From Paraglaciecola arctica BSs20135 (GTDB taxonomy: Bacteria > Pseudomonadota > Gammaproteobacteria > Enterobacterales > Alteromonadaceae): a stretch of 64,000 bases of DNA. The notes under the pieces were generated by a model. That model was not told the origin of the DNA. It did not search any database and worked only from the letters and a program-made list of their open reading frames with translations. A program made the position numbers and the translations under genes. The number at the start of each line of letters is the position of its first letter. Within the stretch, counting starts at the first letter, position 1. Below are positions 7,755 through 21,966 of this stretch, piece by piece. The DNA lies in contig NZ_BAEO01000072.1 of the NCBI RefSeq assembly GCF_000314995.1, positions 21,825 to 85,824 of the forward strand, read 5' to 3'.

Positions 7755-9071
7755 TTATTTATTCACATAAACCTTGCCATCTTTCATAACAAAATCGACA
7801 TCTAGTAGTTGCTCAATATCATCCAAGGGTGAGCCATCAGTGGCGATAATGTCTGCTTGTTTACCTACTGCCAAGGTACCAATTTTGTCACTCATTCCAA
7901 GTAAATCTGCGCTATTAATTGTTGCTGATTTAATCACGTCCATATTACTTATGCCTGCTTTTGCCATTAGTACGGCTTCATAAGCATTAATGCCGTGTTT
8001 CGACACGCCACTATCGGTACCAAAGGCGATTTTCACACCCGCTTTATATGCACGGCCCACATTGCCCTGCATTTCATTTCCTACTTTTCGAGCTTTTTCT
8101 TTGATGGCATCACTCATAAAATCAGAATTCTCGGCCATCTCCAGCACAGTGTGTCCCGCTAATAAAGTAGGCACTAGATAGGCGCCGGTTTTCTTAAATA
8201 ATTTAATCGAAGCCTTTCCGGCATAACTGCCGTGTTCAATGCTATCCACCCCTGCTTCAAGGGCGGCAATAATACCGTCTTCCTGATGGGCATGACTGGC
8301 AACTTTACGCCCCATTCGTTTAGCGGCGAGTACAACCTCTTTGAGTTCGTCCATTTCCATTTGCTGGCCGGTACCAGTAGCACGGTCGGTTAACACTCCA
8401 CCAGTAGAAGTAATTTTAATTAGGTCAGCGCCGTACTTAATCGCATCACGAGTTGCCCGGCGGCAATCATAAGGACCATCGCAAATACTTGAGTCGGTAT
8501 AAAGTTCCATTAAATCCGGTTTGACGCCACTTACATCCATATGGCCACCCGTAATACCAACGCCACCCGCAGCAACAATACGTGGTCCGTCTACCCAACC
8601 GTTATTAATCGCATCACGCAAGGCATACATTTCCTGAGCAGAAGAGCCAACATCCCTGACTGTAGTAAAGCCAGCTTTTAAGGTGCGCATAGCAAACATT
8701 AACGAACGCATTTCCACTAGTTGGCTTGACATTTTTAAACTTTCGTTATCGTTCTTTGGACCCAACTCAAATTGTAAATGTACATGCATATCCATTAAAC
8801 CTGGCATCACAAAACGGTTTTTCAGATCAATTAACTCAATATCTTCACCGTAACTAGCAGGATCCTGATAGCCATCAATAATATGAGTGATCACATCATC
8901 TTTTAATACTAAAGTTTGTTTGGTTTTGACAGTCTTACCCGGCTCAGCAAGTAAGCTACCGATATGCATAACTTTAGTATTGGCTAATACCGAGTAGCTA
9001 GTGAGTAATGAAGTTAACAACACCCCATGGCTGATGAGGTTTGATTTACAAAATCGAGAAAATATTTTCAT
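7755..9071 (-). CDS. Secreted metal-dependent amidohydrolase (imidazolonepropionase/prolidase-like)
   Basis: 438 residues with a signal peptide (cleavage near SVLANT, about residue 31). The amidohydrolase-superfamily metal ligands are visible: HxH in 'MDMHVHL', the bridging lysine region 'GADLIKITSTGG', 'ASHAHQ', 'SIEHG' and the catalytic Asp in 'AFGTDSG'. This subgroup includes Xaa-Pro and Xaa-Arg dipeptidases and related periplasmic enzymes; the exact substrate cannot be read from sequence. It stands alone on the minus strand between the two sRNA-like blocks, with an upstream gap of nearly 400 bp. A peptide-hydrolase role would fit the collagen hypothesis for region 3 but is not shown. Confidence 0.85.
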   Translation of the reverse strand: MKIFSRFCKSNLISHGVLLTSLLTSYSVLANTKVMHIGSLLAEPGKTVKTKQTLVLKDDVITHIIDGYQDPASYGEDIELIDLKNRFVMPGLMDMHVHLQFELGPKNDNESLKMSSQLVEMRSLMFAMRTLKAGFTTVRDVGSSAQEMYALRDAINNGWVDGPRIVAAGGVGITGGHMDVSGVKPDLMELYTDSSICDGPYDCRRATRDAIKYGADLIKITSTGGVLTDRATGTGQQMEMDELKEVVLAAKRMGRKVASHAHQEDGIIAALEAGVDSIEHGSYAGKASIKLFKKTGAYLVPTLLAGHTVLEMAENSDFMSDAIKEKARKVGNEMQGNVGRAYKAGVKIAFGTDSGVSKHGINAYEAVLMAKAGISNMDVIKSATINSADLLGMSDKIGTLAVGKQADIIATDGSPLDDIEQLLDVDFVMKDGKVYVNK

Positions 9072-9468
9072 TGTTTATCCTTAATTTATGGGAACATATT
9101 AATGTTTTAGATTTTGGTAAAACGAGACCTATAACTACTTTACAGTTTGCCAGAAGTAAGTCTATTTTTTGTTTTTATATCACCCAGCCTAATGAATTCA
9201 CAAAATAACTCCCCTGCTAAGATTGAAAAACTTAAAAACGCAACCAAATTTGCACAACAGAGGGTTGCAATGATAAGTACCAAAAAATGCAACAAAGAAG
9301 TCGCGCTACATTAAAAAGACCTATATAAAGACTCCCTTTATGTCAAAGAAGCCGCTTTTTCTTAATAGAAGGCAATACAACTATCATTAAGAAAATATGC
9401 TCCTTCATAAAGACCAAACTGCCTTTTTATATAGTAGGCATATTAATTAATTTTACTATGAGAACGTT
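9072..9468. other. 397-bp divergent intergenic region
   Basis: AT-rich region between the divergent amidohydrolase and GGDEF genes. It holds their promoters. Apart from short imperfect inverted repeats I see no RNA gene, repeat or operator that I can support. Confidence 0.4.
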
Positions 9469-10443
9469 ATGATTAATCAGTTACAGGAAAGATATCAACT
9501 GTCGTTATTGTTGCTACTCGGCACTATCGCTGTGCTCGGGGTGTTTCCATTTGCGGTTATACGTTATCTCGATGGAAATTTAACAGCATCAATCATTGAT
9601 ATGGCCCTAGTACTTGGCCTCATAGTACTAGTTGCTTATGCCTATTATTCCAAAAAAATACGGCTTGTGGGCGCGATATTGGCAATATTTATTAATGGTG
9701 GTGCGGTAGTTATCGCGATCGCGAATGGAATAAATAGCTTTTTGTGGGTTTATCCTGTTTTCGCCAGCACTTTTATTCTAGTTAAGCCGATTGAAGCTTT
9801 TTGTATTAATGTCGTAGCCGGTATATCACTGGTAGCTATGGCCGAAATTTTTGACATTATTTCAATGGATTCCTTCATTGTGACAATACTAATACTATCA
9901 ATCAGCGCCTTTGTTTATGCCAACCACAGTTTAAAACAGTTTCGCTTGCTGGAAACTCTCAATACTGTTGATGCACTAACAGGTGCATTTAATCGCCGAG
10001 CCATGAGTACAGATATGCAAGCTGCCTTATCCAACTCCGAGCGCAACGGCATTAAACAGTTTTTAGCGATTTTAGATTTAGATTACTTTAAGTCGGTGAA
10101 CGATAAATACGGCCATGCAGTTGGGGACCAAGTGCTGAAAGAGTTTGTAAAGATAACCACATCGCACATTCGTCAATATGATCGGCTTTATCGATTCGGA
10201 GGGGAAGAGTTTGTACTGTTAATCCCTGTGGTCGAAGAACAACAACAGACGTTTATTGACAACCTTAGAACAGTTATTAAGAAAAACTTGAAAACACCGA
10301 ATGGTGAAGAGATAACGGTATCCTTTGGTGTTGCTCCCTGGATACCAGGAACAACACTAGATACTTGGCTACAACGTGCAGATGAGGCGCTATATCAGGC
10401 TAAAGCAAAAGGTCGTGACTGCGTTGTATTTAACAACGAATAG
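9469..10443 (+). CDS. Membrane-bound GGDEF diguanylate cyclase
   Basis: 324 residues. Residues 1-160 contain about six transmembrane segments with almost no soluble loop. The C-terminal half is a GGDEF domain starting at 'DALTGAFNRRAM', with the active-site motif as GGEEF in 'YRFGGEEFVLLIP' and the terminal 'ADEALYQAKAKGRD'. It should make cyclic di-GMP at the inner membrane; the N-terminal region is probably a membrane sensor with no recognisable ligand domain. No RxxD inhibitory site is evident just upstream of the motif. It is a single-gene unit. Confidence 0.94.
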   Translation: MINQLQERYQLSLLLLLGTIAVLGVFPFAVIRYLDGNLTASIIDMALVLGLIVLVAYAYYSKKIRLVGAILAIFINGGAVVIAIANGINSFLWVYPVFASTFILVKPIEAFCINVVAGISLVAMAEIFDIISMDSFIVTILILSISAFVYANHSLKQFRLLETLNTVDALTGAFNRRAMSTDMQAALSNSERNGIKQFLAILDLDYFKSVNDKYGHAVGDQVLKEFVKITTSHIRQYDRLYRFGGEEFVLLIPVVEEQQQTFIDNLRTVIKKNLKTPNGEEITVSFGVAPWIPGTTLDTWLQRADEALYQAKAKGRDCVVFNNE

Positions 10444-10519
10444 CTTATCTGGCAATTACCATCTAATTATCTGGTAATTAACCTGATGAACTAAAAACGC
10501 ACTGTCATAACTTTTATAG

Positions 10520-10625
10520 AAATAATTAACTGTAAATTGAACTTATGCGTTTATCACCCCTCTGAATATACAGTTTTCATGTGTGTTCTCTTTTTAAGCC
10601 TGATTTTATGTCAGGCTTTTTTTTT
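10520..10625 (+). ncRNA. Candidate small RNA, copy 2 of a duplicated block
   Basis: Paralogue of 7480-7584: the same order of blocks (AAATTGAACTTATGCG, ACCCCTCTGAATATA, ATGTGTGTTCTC) leading into a terminator with an identical stem and a different loop. The loop change with stem preservation indicates that the RNA hairpin is under selection. Likeness continues downstream to GCAAAGCCGATG at about 10640-10651. It lies between the GGDEF gene and the CheV gene. Confidence 0.45.
10596..10625 (+). terminator. Intrinsic terminator of sRNA-like copy 2
   Basis: Stem AAGCCTGA / TCAGGCTT (10596-10603, 10611-10618), loop TTTTATG, then a T tract to 10625. It isolates the CheV gene from upstream transcription. 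Confidence 0.85.
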
Positions 10626-10739
10626 GCTTTTTTTGGTCCGCAAAGCCGATGTTAGGTGAATTAACGGTACAATCATATTAATTTGATTTTGGTCGAATCG
10701 ACCTGCACTTATTCATTATTTTATTCACAGGAGAAAGTT

Positions 10740-11642
10740 GTGGCCTCTAAAGCTAACTACTCACAAGGGCTATTACTATTTCGCCTAAAAAATGGCCGTC
10801 AGTTTGCTTTGGGTACATTAAAGATCCAAGAGCTTGTGCCGTATAAACCTGTAACATCAATGGTTAGGTCAGAATCAGGAGTCAAAGGTGTATTAACAAT
10901 ACGCAATCAAACTATCGCAGTGATCGATATGGCTGAAGTGATAGGGCTTGGCCCAATTCCAGAAAGTAAACTCAAACAATCTTTTATTGTTGTGACCGAT
11001 TGCCAACGAAGAACAGTTGGATTTATTGTTAGCCAAATTGACAAAATTGTTGAGACCAATTGGCGTGAAATCAAGCAGCCTGATAAAAAACTGGGAGCCG
11101 GAGTTTTTATTACTGGGACGGTCAAAATTGAAGACGAGTTTATCCAGCTAATAGATGTTGAGTTACTGCTAAATAAAATCTTCCCAGCAGATCCCCGTGC
11201 GGCACTAGCGGTGGTTACCGATTTTCAGCGGGAACAACTTAAGCCAATGAATATCTTGGTTGTTGATGATTCATTAACAGCTAGGCGGCAACTAACCGAT
11301 GTTTTAGAGTTATTGAATGTACCATTTCATGTGACAGACAACGGTCAAGAGGCACTGCTGTATATGCGAGAACAAGCCTCGAATGGGCATCCAGTTAATC
11401 TGTTAGTTTCCGATATTGAGATGCCAGGATTAGATGGTTATGAACTAACCTTTGAAGTGCGCAATTCGCCAGATCTGGCAGCTGCCTATATCATTCTTCA
11501 TACCTCGTTATCGAGTGAGATTAGCGTTGGCCAAGCTCACCAAGTCGGTGCAAATGAAGCCCTAACAAAATTCGACGCAAAAGAATTAGTGCTTTCAATG
11601 CTGCGTGGTGTTGAGTTTATCAATATTCAGCCAAAAGACTGA
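10740..11642 (+). CDS. cheV: CheV-type chemotaxis coupling protein (CheW-REC)
   Basis: About 300 residues from a GTG start at 10740, chosen over an upstream TTG because ACAGGAG lies at the right distance. A CheW domain (from about 'LLLFRLKNGRQFALGTLKIQELVPY' to 'LLLNKIFP') is followed by a receiver domain ('MNILVVDDSLTARRQL', phosphoacceptor Asp in 'LLVSDIEMPGLDGYEL', 'HTSLSS', and Lys in 'ALTKFDAKEL'). CheV links chemoreceptors to CheA and tunes signalling by phosphorylation. It is a single gene, convergent with the GH2 gene; orphan CheV paralogues are common in this group. Confidence 0.93.
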   Translation: MASKANYSQGLLLFRLKNGRQFALGTLKIQELVPYKPVTSMVRSESGVKGVLTIRNQTIAVIDMAEVIGLGPIPESKLKQSFIVVTDCQRRTVGFIVSQIDKIVETNWREIKQPDKKLGAGVFITGTVKIEDEFIQLIDVELLLNKIFPADPRAALAVVTDFQREQLKPMNILVVDDSLTARRQLTDVLELLNVPFHVTDNGQEALLYMREQASNGHPVNLLVSDIEMPGLDGYELTFEVRNSPDLAAAYIILHTSLSSEISVGQAHQVGANEALTKFDAKELVLSMLRGVEFINIQPKD

Positions 11643-11673
11643 GAGCATTAAAGTCATTAACTATCTCAGTAGG

Positions 11674-17039
<5,366 letters not shown>

Positions 17040-17070
17040 TTTGTAAAAATCAATTATCGACACCATGATA

Positions 17071-17083
17071 CTATTAATAATAT
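17071..17083. promoter_or_regulatory. Candidate operator (shared palindrome) upstream of GH89-GH2
   Basis: CTATT-AAT-AATAT, embedded in GATACTATTAATAATATAAA, matches the sites at 26879, 46129 and 47137 at almost every position. It lies just upstream of the GH89 start. Confidence 0.6.
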
Positions 17084-17180
17084 AAATAGATTTAAGATGC
17101 AATTAATTTCAATATTTATCGAATAAAACGCCTCGCATAAAACCAAATAATTGGCGCGATTTATTGATGAGGACATATAA

Positions 17181-17465
17181 ATGACATCGTTATTTTATGC
17201 GTTGCCTATTACTAAAAAATTAGTAGATAAAACCACAACCAAGGTCAACCAGCTTGACGATTGGCCTACTGAAGTAAATGGGATTGTTCAGAAATGGAAT
17301 GTCAATGTTAAAGATGTTGAAGGAGATTTTTTATTAACACCAGACTTACCAGAACAATCAAGCCTTGCGTCACGACTATCGACTGAAAAAAAGTGGATTA
17401 CGTTAATCCCTTATGGGGCAACCAAGTTGAGACTAACTGTGTTTCCACAAGCGAATAAAGAGTAA
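17181..17465 (+). pseudogene. Possible remnant of a larger glycosidase C-terminus (94 residues)
   Basis: 94 residues without a signal peptide. The end, 'ITLIPYGATKLRLTVFP', preceded by 'FLLTPDLPEQSS', resembles the last 50 residues of GH127-like (DUF1680) proteins, which end in an 'LIPYG..KLR...FP' strand. The catalytic barrel is absent, so this looks like a 3' fragment left by a deletion. A GAGGA motif nevertheless precedes the ATG, and the reading frame is clean, so a small stand-alone protein cannot be ruled out. It is on the plus strand just upstream of the GH110 gene. I recalled the family likeness from memory and did not search it. Confidence 0.4.
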
Positions 17466-17605
17466 GCAAACCCCTTTTCTAATTACACAGCAATATTTAG
17501 GTATCTGGAGTCAGTTACCTAGATATTTAAATTTTCACCCAAACAGTGTCGATGTAATTAATTATGATTATGTCGATGTTAATAACTGAGGTTTTAATTA
17601 TTATA

Positions 17606-19300
17606 ATGAATTATGCACGTTTTTTTACCTACTTTTGGCTAAGTATTTTTTTGTTCTCATGCTCTTGGCAGGGGAATAATCCGGTTACTAGTGATGTCGT
17701 TATTAAAGTGTCTGATTATAATGTTATTGCTGGCGTGGAGGATGTTACCCAACCTCTCAGAAATGCAATTAGCGCGGCCAAAAAGCGTAATGCTAACAAG
17801 CTAGTTTTTGAGCCAGGTATATATCATTTTAAATCGGCCACTGCGATGGCAGACTATGATTTATTGATGTCATCTAAGTTGCATTTTGATACTCCTTGGG
17901 GCTTAGGCGCTGAAGGTTATAACAAATCAATTTCCTTTAATGAGCTGAATAATTTAACCATAGATGGTCAAGGTTCAACCCTTGTTTTTCATGGTTTGAC
18001 ACAGGCAATCGAACTGATATCTAGCCATAACATCACCCTAAAAAACTTTACAATAAAATGGCAGAGGCCTCTCTTTTCTATTGGCACAGTATTGATTGCT
18101 GACGGCAATACTGTATCGGTCGAATTTGATGAAATATTCCCAGTGGTGGGTGGTGAACCCGTTTGGGCGTATATGGATTATAATCCGCAAACAAAAAAAT
18201 TAGGCGTTTTTGACGATTGGCGTATTAAAGAGCCAATGACATTTGTTTCACCACAAGTATTATCATTTAAAAGCGATAGAAAGTTACCTGTAGGCCATCG
18301 TTTAATTGTTAGGCATGTGGGTAATTATCGCCCAGCCATACACCTTGTTAATACCCAAAATATCCATTTCGAAAATGTCACCATTTTGTCGGCTCCTGGC
18401 ATGGGGGTCATTGGTCACAATTGTCATAATGTCAGTTTTAACAAATTGAGTGTTAAGCCTGAAAAAGATCACCTAATGTCGACTAATACCGATGCCACTC
18501 ACTTTATTAGTTGTACTGGTGAAATATCGATAAAAAATAGTTACTTTGAAGGAATGGGCGACGATGCAACCAATGTGCATGGCTTTTATCTGTCAATTAA
18601 AAAGATAATTGATCAGCATAATATTGTGACGTATCTGGAAGCTAACACTCAAGACCATTTAGTTGATATCCCTGCTGTTGGTGACAAAATGGAATATATA
18701 AACCGCAGTAATCTGTCGATTATTGGTGGAAATATTATCAAAAAAGTCACAGCTCATGAAAATAGAGAAATATCTATTGAATTTAGCGAGCCCTTACCTA
18801 AGGGATTTTTAGCAAACAACTTACTTGCTAATGCAACTAAAACGGCAAGCTTACATTTTGCCAATAATACGGTTAAAAATATTAGAGCTCGCGGTATTTT
18901 GTTTCAATCTAGGGGGGCATTAATTGAAAATAATACATTTGATTCAACAACTGGCACAGGCATTCTAATCGATACTGCAACAGGCTGGATGGAATCAATA
19001 GGCACACAAGATGTCATCATCAGAAATAACGTCATTAAGTCTAGTGGTTATGGCGATGGTACTTATAGGAATGCATCAGGTATCGCAGTGCTAACCGAGT
19101 CTAATCAATCGATATCGGGTGTTCATAAAAATCTCACAATAGAAGGTAACCGAATTGAGGGCGTGGGTAATCGAGGAATATATGTCTGCTGTTCGGATAA
19201 TGTGCAAATTAAAAATAATGTCATTAACAACTCAAAGCCTAAAATTTTCACCGAAAATACGACTAACCTGACACTTATTAATAATACAGGTAATGATTAG
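17606..19300 (+). CDS. GH110-type exo-alpha-1,3-galactosidase, predicted lipoprotein
   Basis: 564 residues from the ATG at 17606; longer in-frame starts back to 17564 exist. It has a lipoprotein signal (lipobox LFSC) and then a right-handed parallel beta-helix. GH110 features are 'GVEDVTQPLRNAI', 'NTDATHFISCTGEI' and the acidic motif 'FEGMGDDATNVHG', followed by beta-helix rungs with Asn ladders ('IENNTF', 'IRNNVI', 'IEGNRI', 'IKNNVI'). GH110 enzymes are inverting alpha-1,3-galactosidases that act on blood-group-B or linear Gal-alpha-1,3-Gal ends, and marine members act on algal carrageenan-type galactosides. It is the only plus-strand hydrolase in an otherwise minus-strand array. Confidence 0.9.
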   Translation: MNYARFFTYFWLSIFLFSCSWQGNNPVTSDVVIKVSDYNVIAGVEDVTQPLRNAISAAKKRNANKLVFEPGIYHFKSATAMADYDLLMSSKLHFDTPWGLGAEGYNKSISFNELNNLTIDGQGSTLVFHGLTQAIELISSHNITLKNFTIKWQRPLFSIGTVLIADGNTVSVEFDEIFPVVGGEPVWAYMDYNPQTKKLGVFDDWRIKEPMTFVSPQVLSFKSDRKLPVGHRLIVRHVGNYRPAIHLVNTQNIHFENVTILSAPGMGVIGHNCHNVSFNKLSVKPEKDHLMSTNTDATHFISCTGEISIKNSYFEGMGDDATNVHGFYLSIKKIIDQHNIVTYLEANTQDHLVDIPAVGDKMEYINRSNLSIIGGNIIKKVTAHENREISIEFSEPLPKGFLANNLLANATKTASLHFANNTVKNIRARGILFQSRGALIENNTFDSTTGTGILIDTATGWMESIGTQDVIIRNNVIKSSGYGDGTYRNASGIAVLTESNQSISGVHKNLTIEGNRIEGVGNRGIYVCCSDNVQIKNNVINNSKPKIFTENTTNLTLINNTGND

Positions 19301-19318
19301 ACTTCAAGATGACATTTC

Positions 19319-19362
19319 AAATTCTGCTCAACTTTGTATCGACGCAAAGTTGAGCAGAATTT
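19319..19362. terminator. Perfect 18-bp inverted repeat between convergent GH110 and GH3 genes
   Basis: Arms 19319-19336 (AAATTCTGCTCAACTTTG) and 19345-19362 are perfectly complementary around an 8-base loop. It sits 19 bases after the GH110 stop and 8 before the GH3 stop. It is symmetrical, so it can end both convergent transcripts. Confidence 0.8.
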
Positions 19363-19369
19363 ACAGATC

Positions 19370-21916
19370 CTAATTAATTGTAATTTTGTTAGTTAACCTC
19401 AAATCTCTTGATGAAGATCCAACCACAATTGAAAAAGTACCCGGTTCAACAATCCATTTTTTTCTTTGTGCATGAAAGTAGCTAAAGGCTTCTTTGTTTA
19501 AAGTCCATTCCACAACCTTAGATTCATTCGGCGCTAATGTGACTTTGTTAAAGGCTTTTAATTCATTAATTGGACGAGGCAACTCACTTTTATGATCATG
19601 CACATAAAGTTGTACAACTTCTTTTCCTACAACAGTACCCGTATTTTTAATCTCCACACTCACCTTGTATGATTGATTCGTCACCTTTTGCACAGAAAAA
19701 TTGGCATAGGAAAAATCCGTATAGGATAAGCCATGACCAAAGGGATAAAACAGGTCGATATTATTTTTATCTAAATAGCGATAACCTACAAAAATACCTT
19801 CATCGTAACGGGCTTTTAAATCTGGCGTTTTATAGCCAATAAAGGCAGGAGAATGGGACTCTTGCTGTATAAATGAAAAGGGCAGCTTGCCAGAAGGATT
19901 AACCTCACCAAATAAGACCTTTGCAATGGCATTGCCACCTTCTTGTCCTGGATACCATGCTTGAACAATCGCAGAAACCTTATTATGCCATGTATTCATG
20001 GAGACAGAGGTACCGGTTTCTAATACAACTATGGTATTTGGATTTACCGCACTGATGGTCTTAATTAATTTGTCTTGGTTGGGTAAATCCAGTGTTTCTC
20101 TGTCATTACCTTCACCTTCATGGCGATTAGATAAACCTGCAAAAATAATAGTAATATCGGCTTCTTTAGCTGCCGCTATCGCTTCATCCATTAAGTTTTG
20201 CCCTGGAATAGTCCAGCCAAGTTTAACCCCTGACTCCCATGAGTACTGAAAATATTCTATTTTAATATCATATGATTGCTCAGCATTGAGTGAGATCACA
20301 CCATCATGTACTTTTTGTTTACCTTGATGGGCTTTCTTATCGATGATCAATTTATTATCGATATACAACCGAGCGCCATTGGGATGCATCAAGGTAAAAG
20401 TATAATCTCCCGATTTAGGCGGATGTATTTGACCACTCCATTGAATAGAAAAGTGATTGTTATCATCAGGGGCATGTAATGCTGAATGTGGTGCGCTGTA
20501 AGACCAAAAAAAGCTAATGTGCTGATCTGTTCTGGTCATCACTGGCTCACCGCTTAAATCGGTGCTAGTAAAATATTCACCAAGTAAGCCTTGCTCTGTT
20601 TTAGCACCCGTTTTGCCATCAATCGTGTGGGACAAATATTGGCTGCTGATCGGCAAAATATCATCAGCGATTGCTGTACCAGCAGCAACAATAAGTTCAA
20701 TGTCATCACCAACAAGTTGTTGAATGCCCTCAAAGGGGGAAACACTGTAGGTGGGAACCACCATAGAACTACCACCCGCCCCTGTTACTGCTTCAATAGC
20801 ATTAGGACCGATTAAGGCTATTTTTTTTATGGTTTTTTTATTTAACGGTAAAATGTTTTTGTCATTTTTTAGTAACACAATGCTTTGTTCTGACACTTCC
20901 CTAGCAAGGTCTTTATGAGATTGTTTATCAATAACACTAGGGTCTTTATGTAATGACGAGTCAAAGATACCAGCGGTCATACGAGCGCTGAAAATACGGC
21001 GAATTTTTTCGTTAATAACCTCTTCAGATACTTGCCCGTTTTTAACGGCATTTAATAGTTTGTCACCGTAATATTCGCCAAATGGCATTTCTAGATCTAA
21101 TCCGGCGTTTGCTGTGGCTACTGTGCTTTTTACTGCCGCCCAGTCAGAAACAACATAACCTTCAAAACCCCACTCGTCTTTAAGTACTTGGTTAAGTAAA
21201 AAGTTGTTTTCACTTGAGTAAGTACCATTAACTATGTTGTAAGCGGTCATCACAGTTTGTGATTTACCTTTTTGCACGGCAGCTTTAAAAGCGGGAAAAT
21301 AAATCTCACGTAATGCTCTTTCACTGACTTGTACGTCAATAGTACTGCGATTCCATTCTTGATTATTAACGGCAAAATGTTTCGCCGCAGCCAATACTTT
21401 GTTGGATTGTAAGCCTTGTATATATGCAGCGGCTAATTCTCCCGCTAGAAAGGGGTCTTCACCGTAACTTTCAAAATTACGACCTCCTAGAGGATGGCGA
21501 TGAATATTGATTGCAGGGCCAAGCATGTAAGTTATTCCCTTTGATTCAGCTTCTTGCCCAATCACTTTACCGATCCGCTCAAGCAGTTCAGGATCCCAAC
21601 TGGCAGCCATAGATACAGGGGCCGGAAATGCCGTAGCATTACCTTTTCTAACACCCGCAGGGCCATCAGCCATGCTCACTGCGGGTATGCCTAATCGAGT
21701 ATTTGCTCTAGTGTCAAAACCAATGCCACTAAGTTGCTCGATTTTTTCTGCTAATGTCATTTTCGAGATTAAATCAGCTACTCTTACATTTACTGGTAAT
21801 GATATATCTTGGTAACTGTTTTTATCTGTCGTTTTGCTAACAGTAGATCCTGATGTCAGCATGACACCCGCTGTAAAAACAAGTTTTATGAAGTTAAATT
21901 TTCTAAAAGTAGACAT
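19370..21916 (-). CDS. bglX-like: Exported GH3 beta-glucosidase with PA14 insertion
   Basis: 848 residues with a signal peptide (to about residue 27). GH3 N-terminal barrel: 'ADGPAGVRKG', 'KHFAVNNQEWNR', and nucleophile Asp in 'GYVVSDWAAV' (D258). A PA14 domain at about residues 435-590 ('GLLGEYFTSTDLSG', 'DYTFTLMHPNGARLYIDN') interrupts the C-terminal sandwich, as in beta-glucosidases such as KmBglI. The fibronectin-III-like C-terminus follows ('VVGKEVVQLYVHD', 'PRPINELKAFNK'). It should remove terminal beta-glucosyl or related residues. It lies 50 bp downstream of the GH65 gene and is probably in the same transcript. Confidence 0.93.
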   Translation of the reverse strand: MSTFRKFNFIKLVFTAGVMLTSGSTVSKTTDKNSYQDISLPVNVRVADLISKMTLAEKIEQLSGIGFDTRANTRLGIPAVSMADGPAGVRKGNATAFPAPVSMAASWDPELLERIGKVIGQEAESKGITYMLGPAINIHRHPLGGRNFESYGEDPFLAGELAAAYIQGLQSNKVLAAAKHFAVNNQEWNRSTIDVQVSERALREIYFPAFKAAVQKGKSQTVMTAYNIVNGTYSSENNFLLNQVLKDEWGFEGYVVSDWAAVKSTVATANAGLDLEMPFGEYYGDKLLNAVKNGQVSEEVINEKIRRIFSARMTAGIFDSSLHKDPSVIDKQSHKDLAREVSEQSIVLLKNDKNILPLNKKTIKKIALIGPNAIEAVTGAGGSSMVVPTYSVSPFEGIQQLVGDDIELIVAAGTAIADDILPISSQYLSHTIDGKTGAKTEQGLLGEYFTSTDLSGEPVMTRTDQHISFFWSYSAPHSALHAPDDNNHFSIQWSGQIHPPKSGDYTFTLMHPNGARLYIDNKLIIDKKAHQGKQKVHDGVISLNAEQSYDIKIEYFQYSWESGVKLGWTIPGQNLMDEAIAAAKEADITIIFAGLSNRHEGEGNDRETLDLPNQDKLIKTISAVNPNTIVVLETGTSVSMNTWHNKVSAIVQAWYPGQEGGNAIAKVLFGEVNPSGKLPFSFIQQESHSPAFIGYKTPDLKARYDEGIFVGYRYLDKNNIDLFYPFGHGLSYTDFSYANFSVQKVTNQSYKVSVEIKNTGTVVGKEVVQLYVHDHKSELPRPINELKAFNKVTLAPNESKVVEWTLNKEAFSYFHAQRKKWIVEPGTFSIVVGSSSRDLRLTNKITIN

Positions 21917-21966
21917 GTAAATGATTCACTATTATTGGTTATTATCTATTGGTAAATACCGATTGA

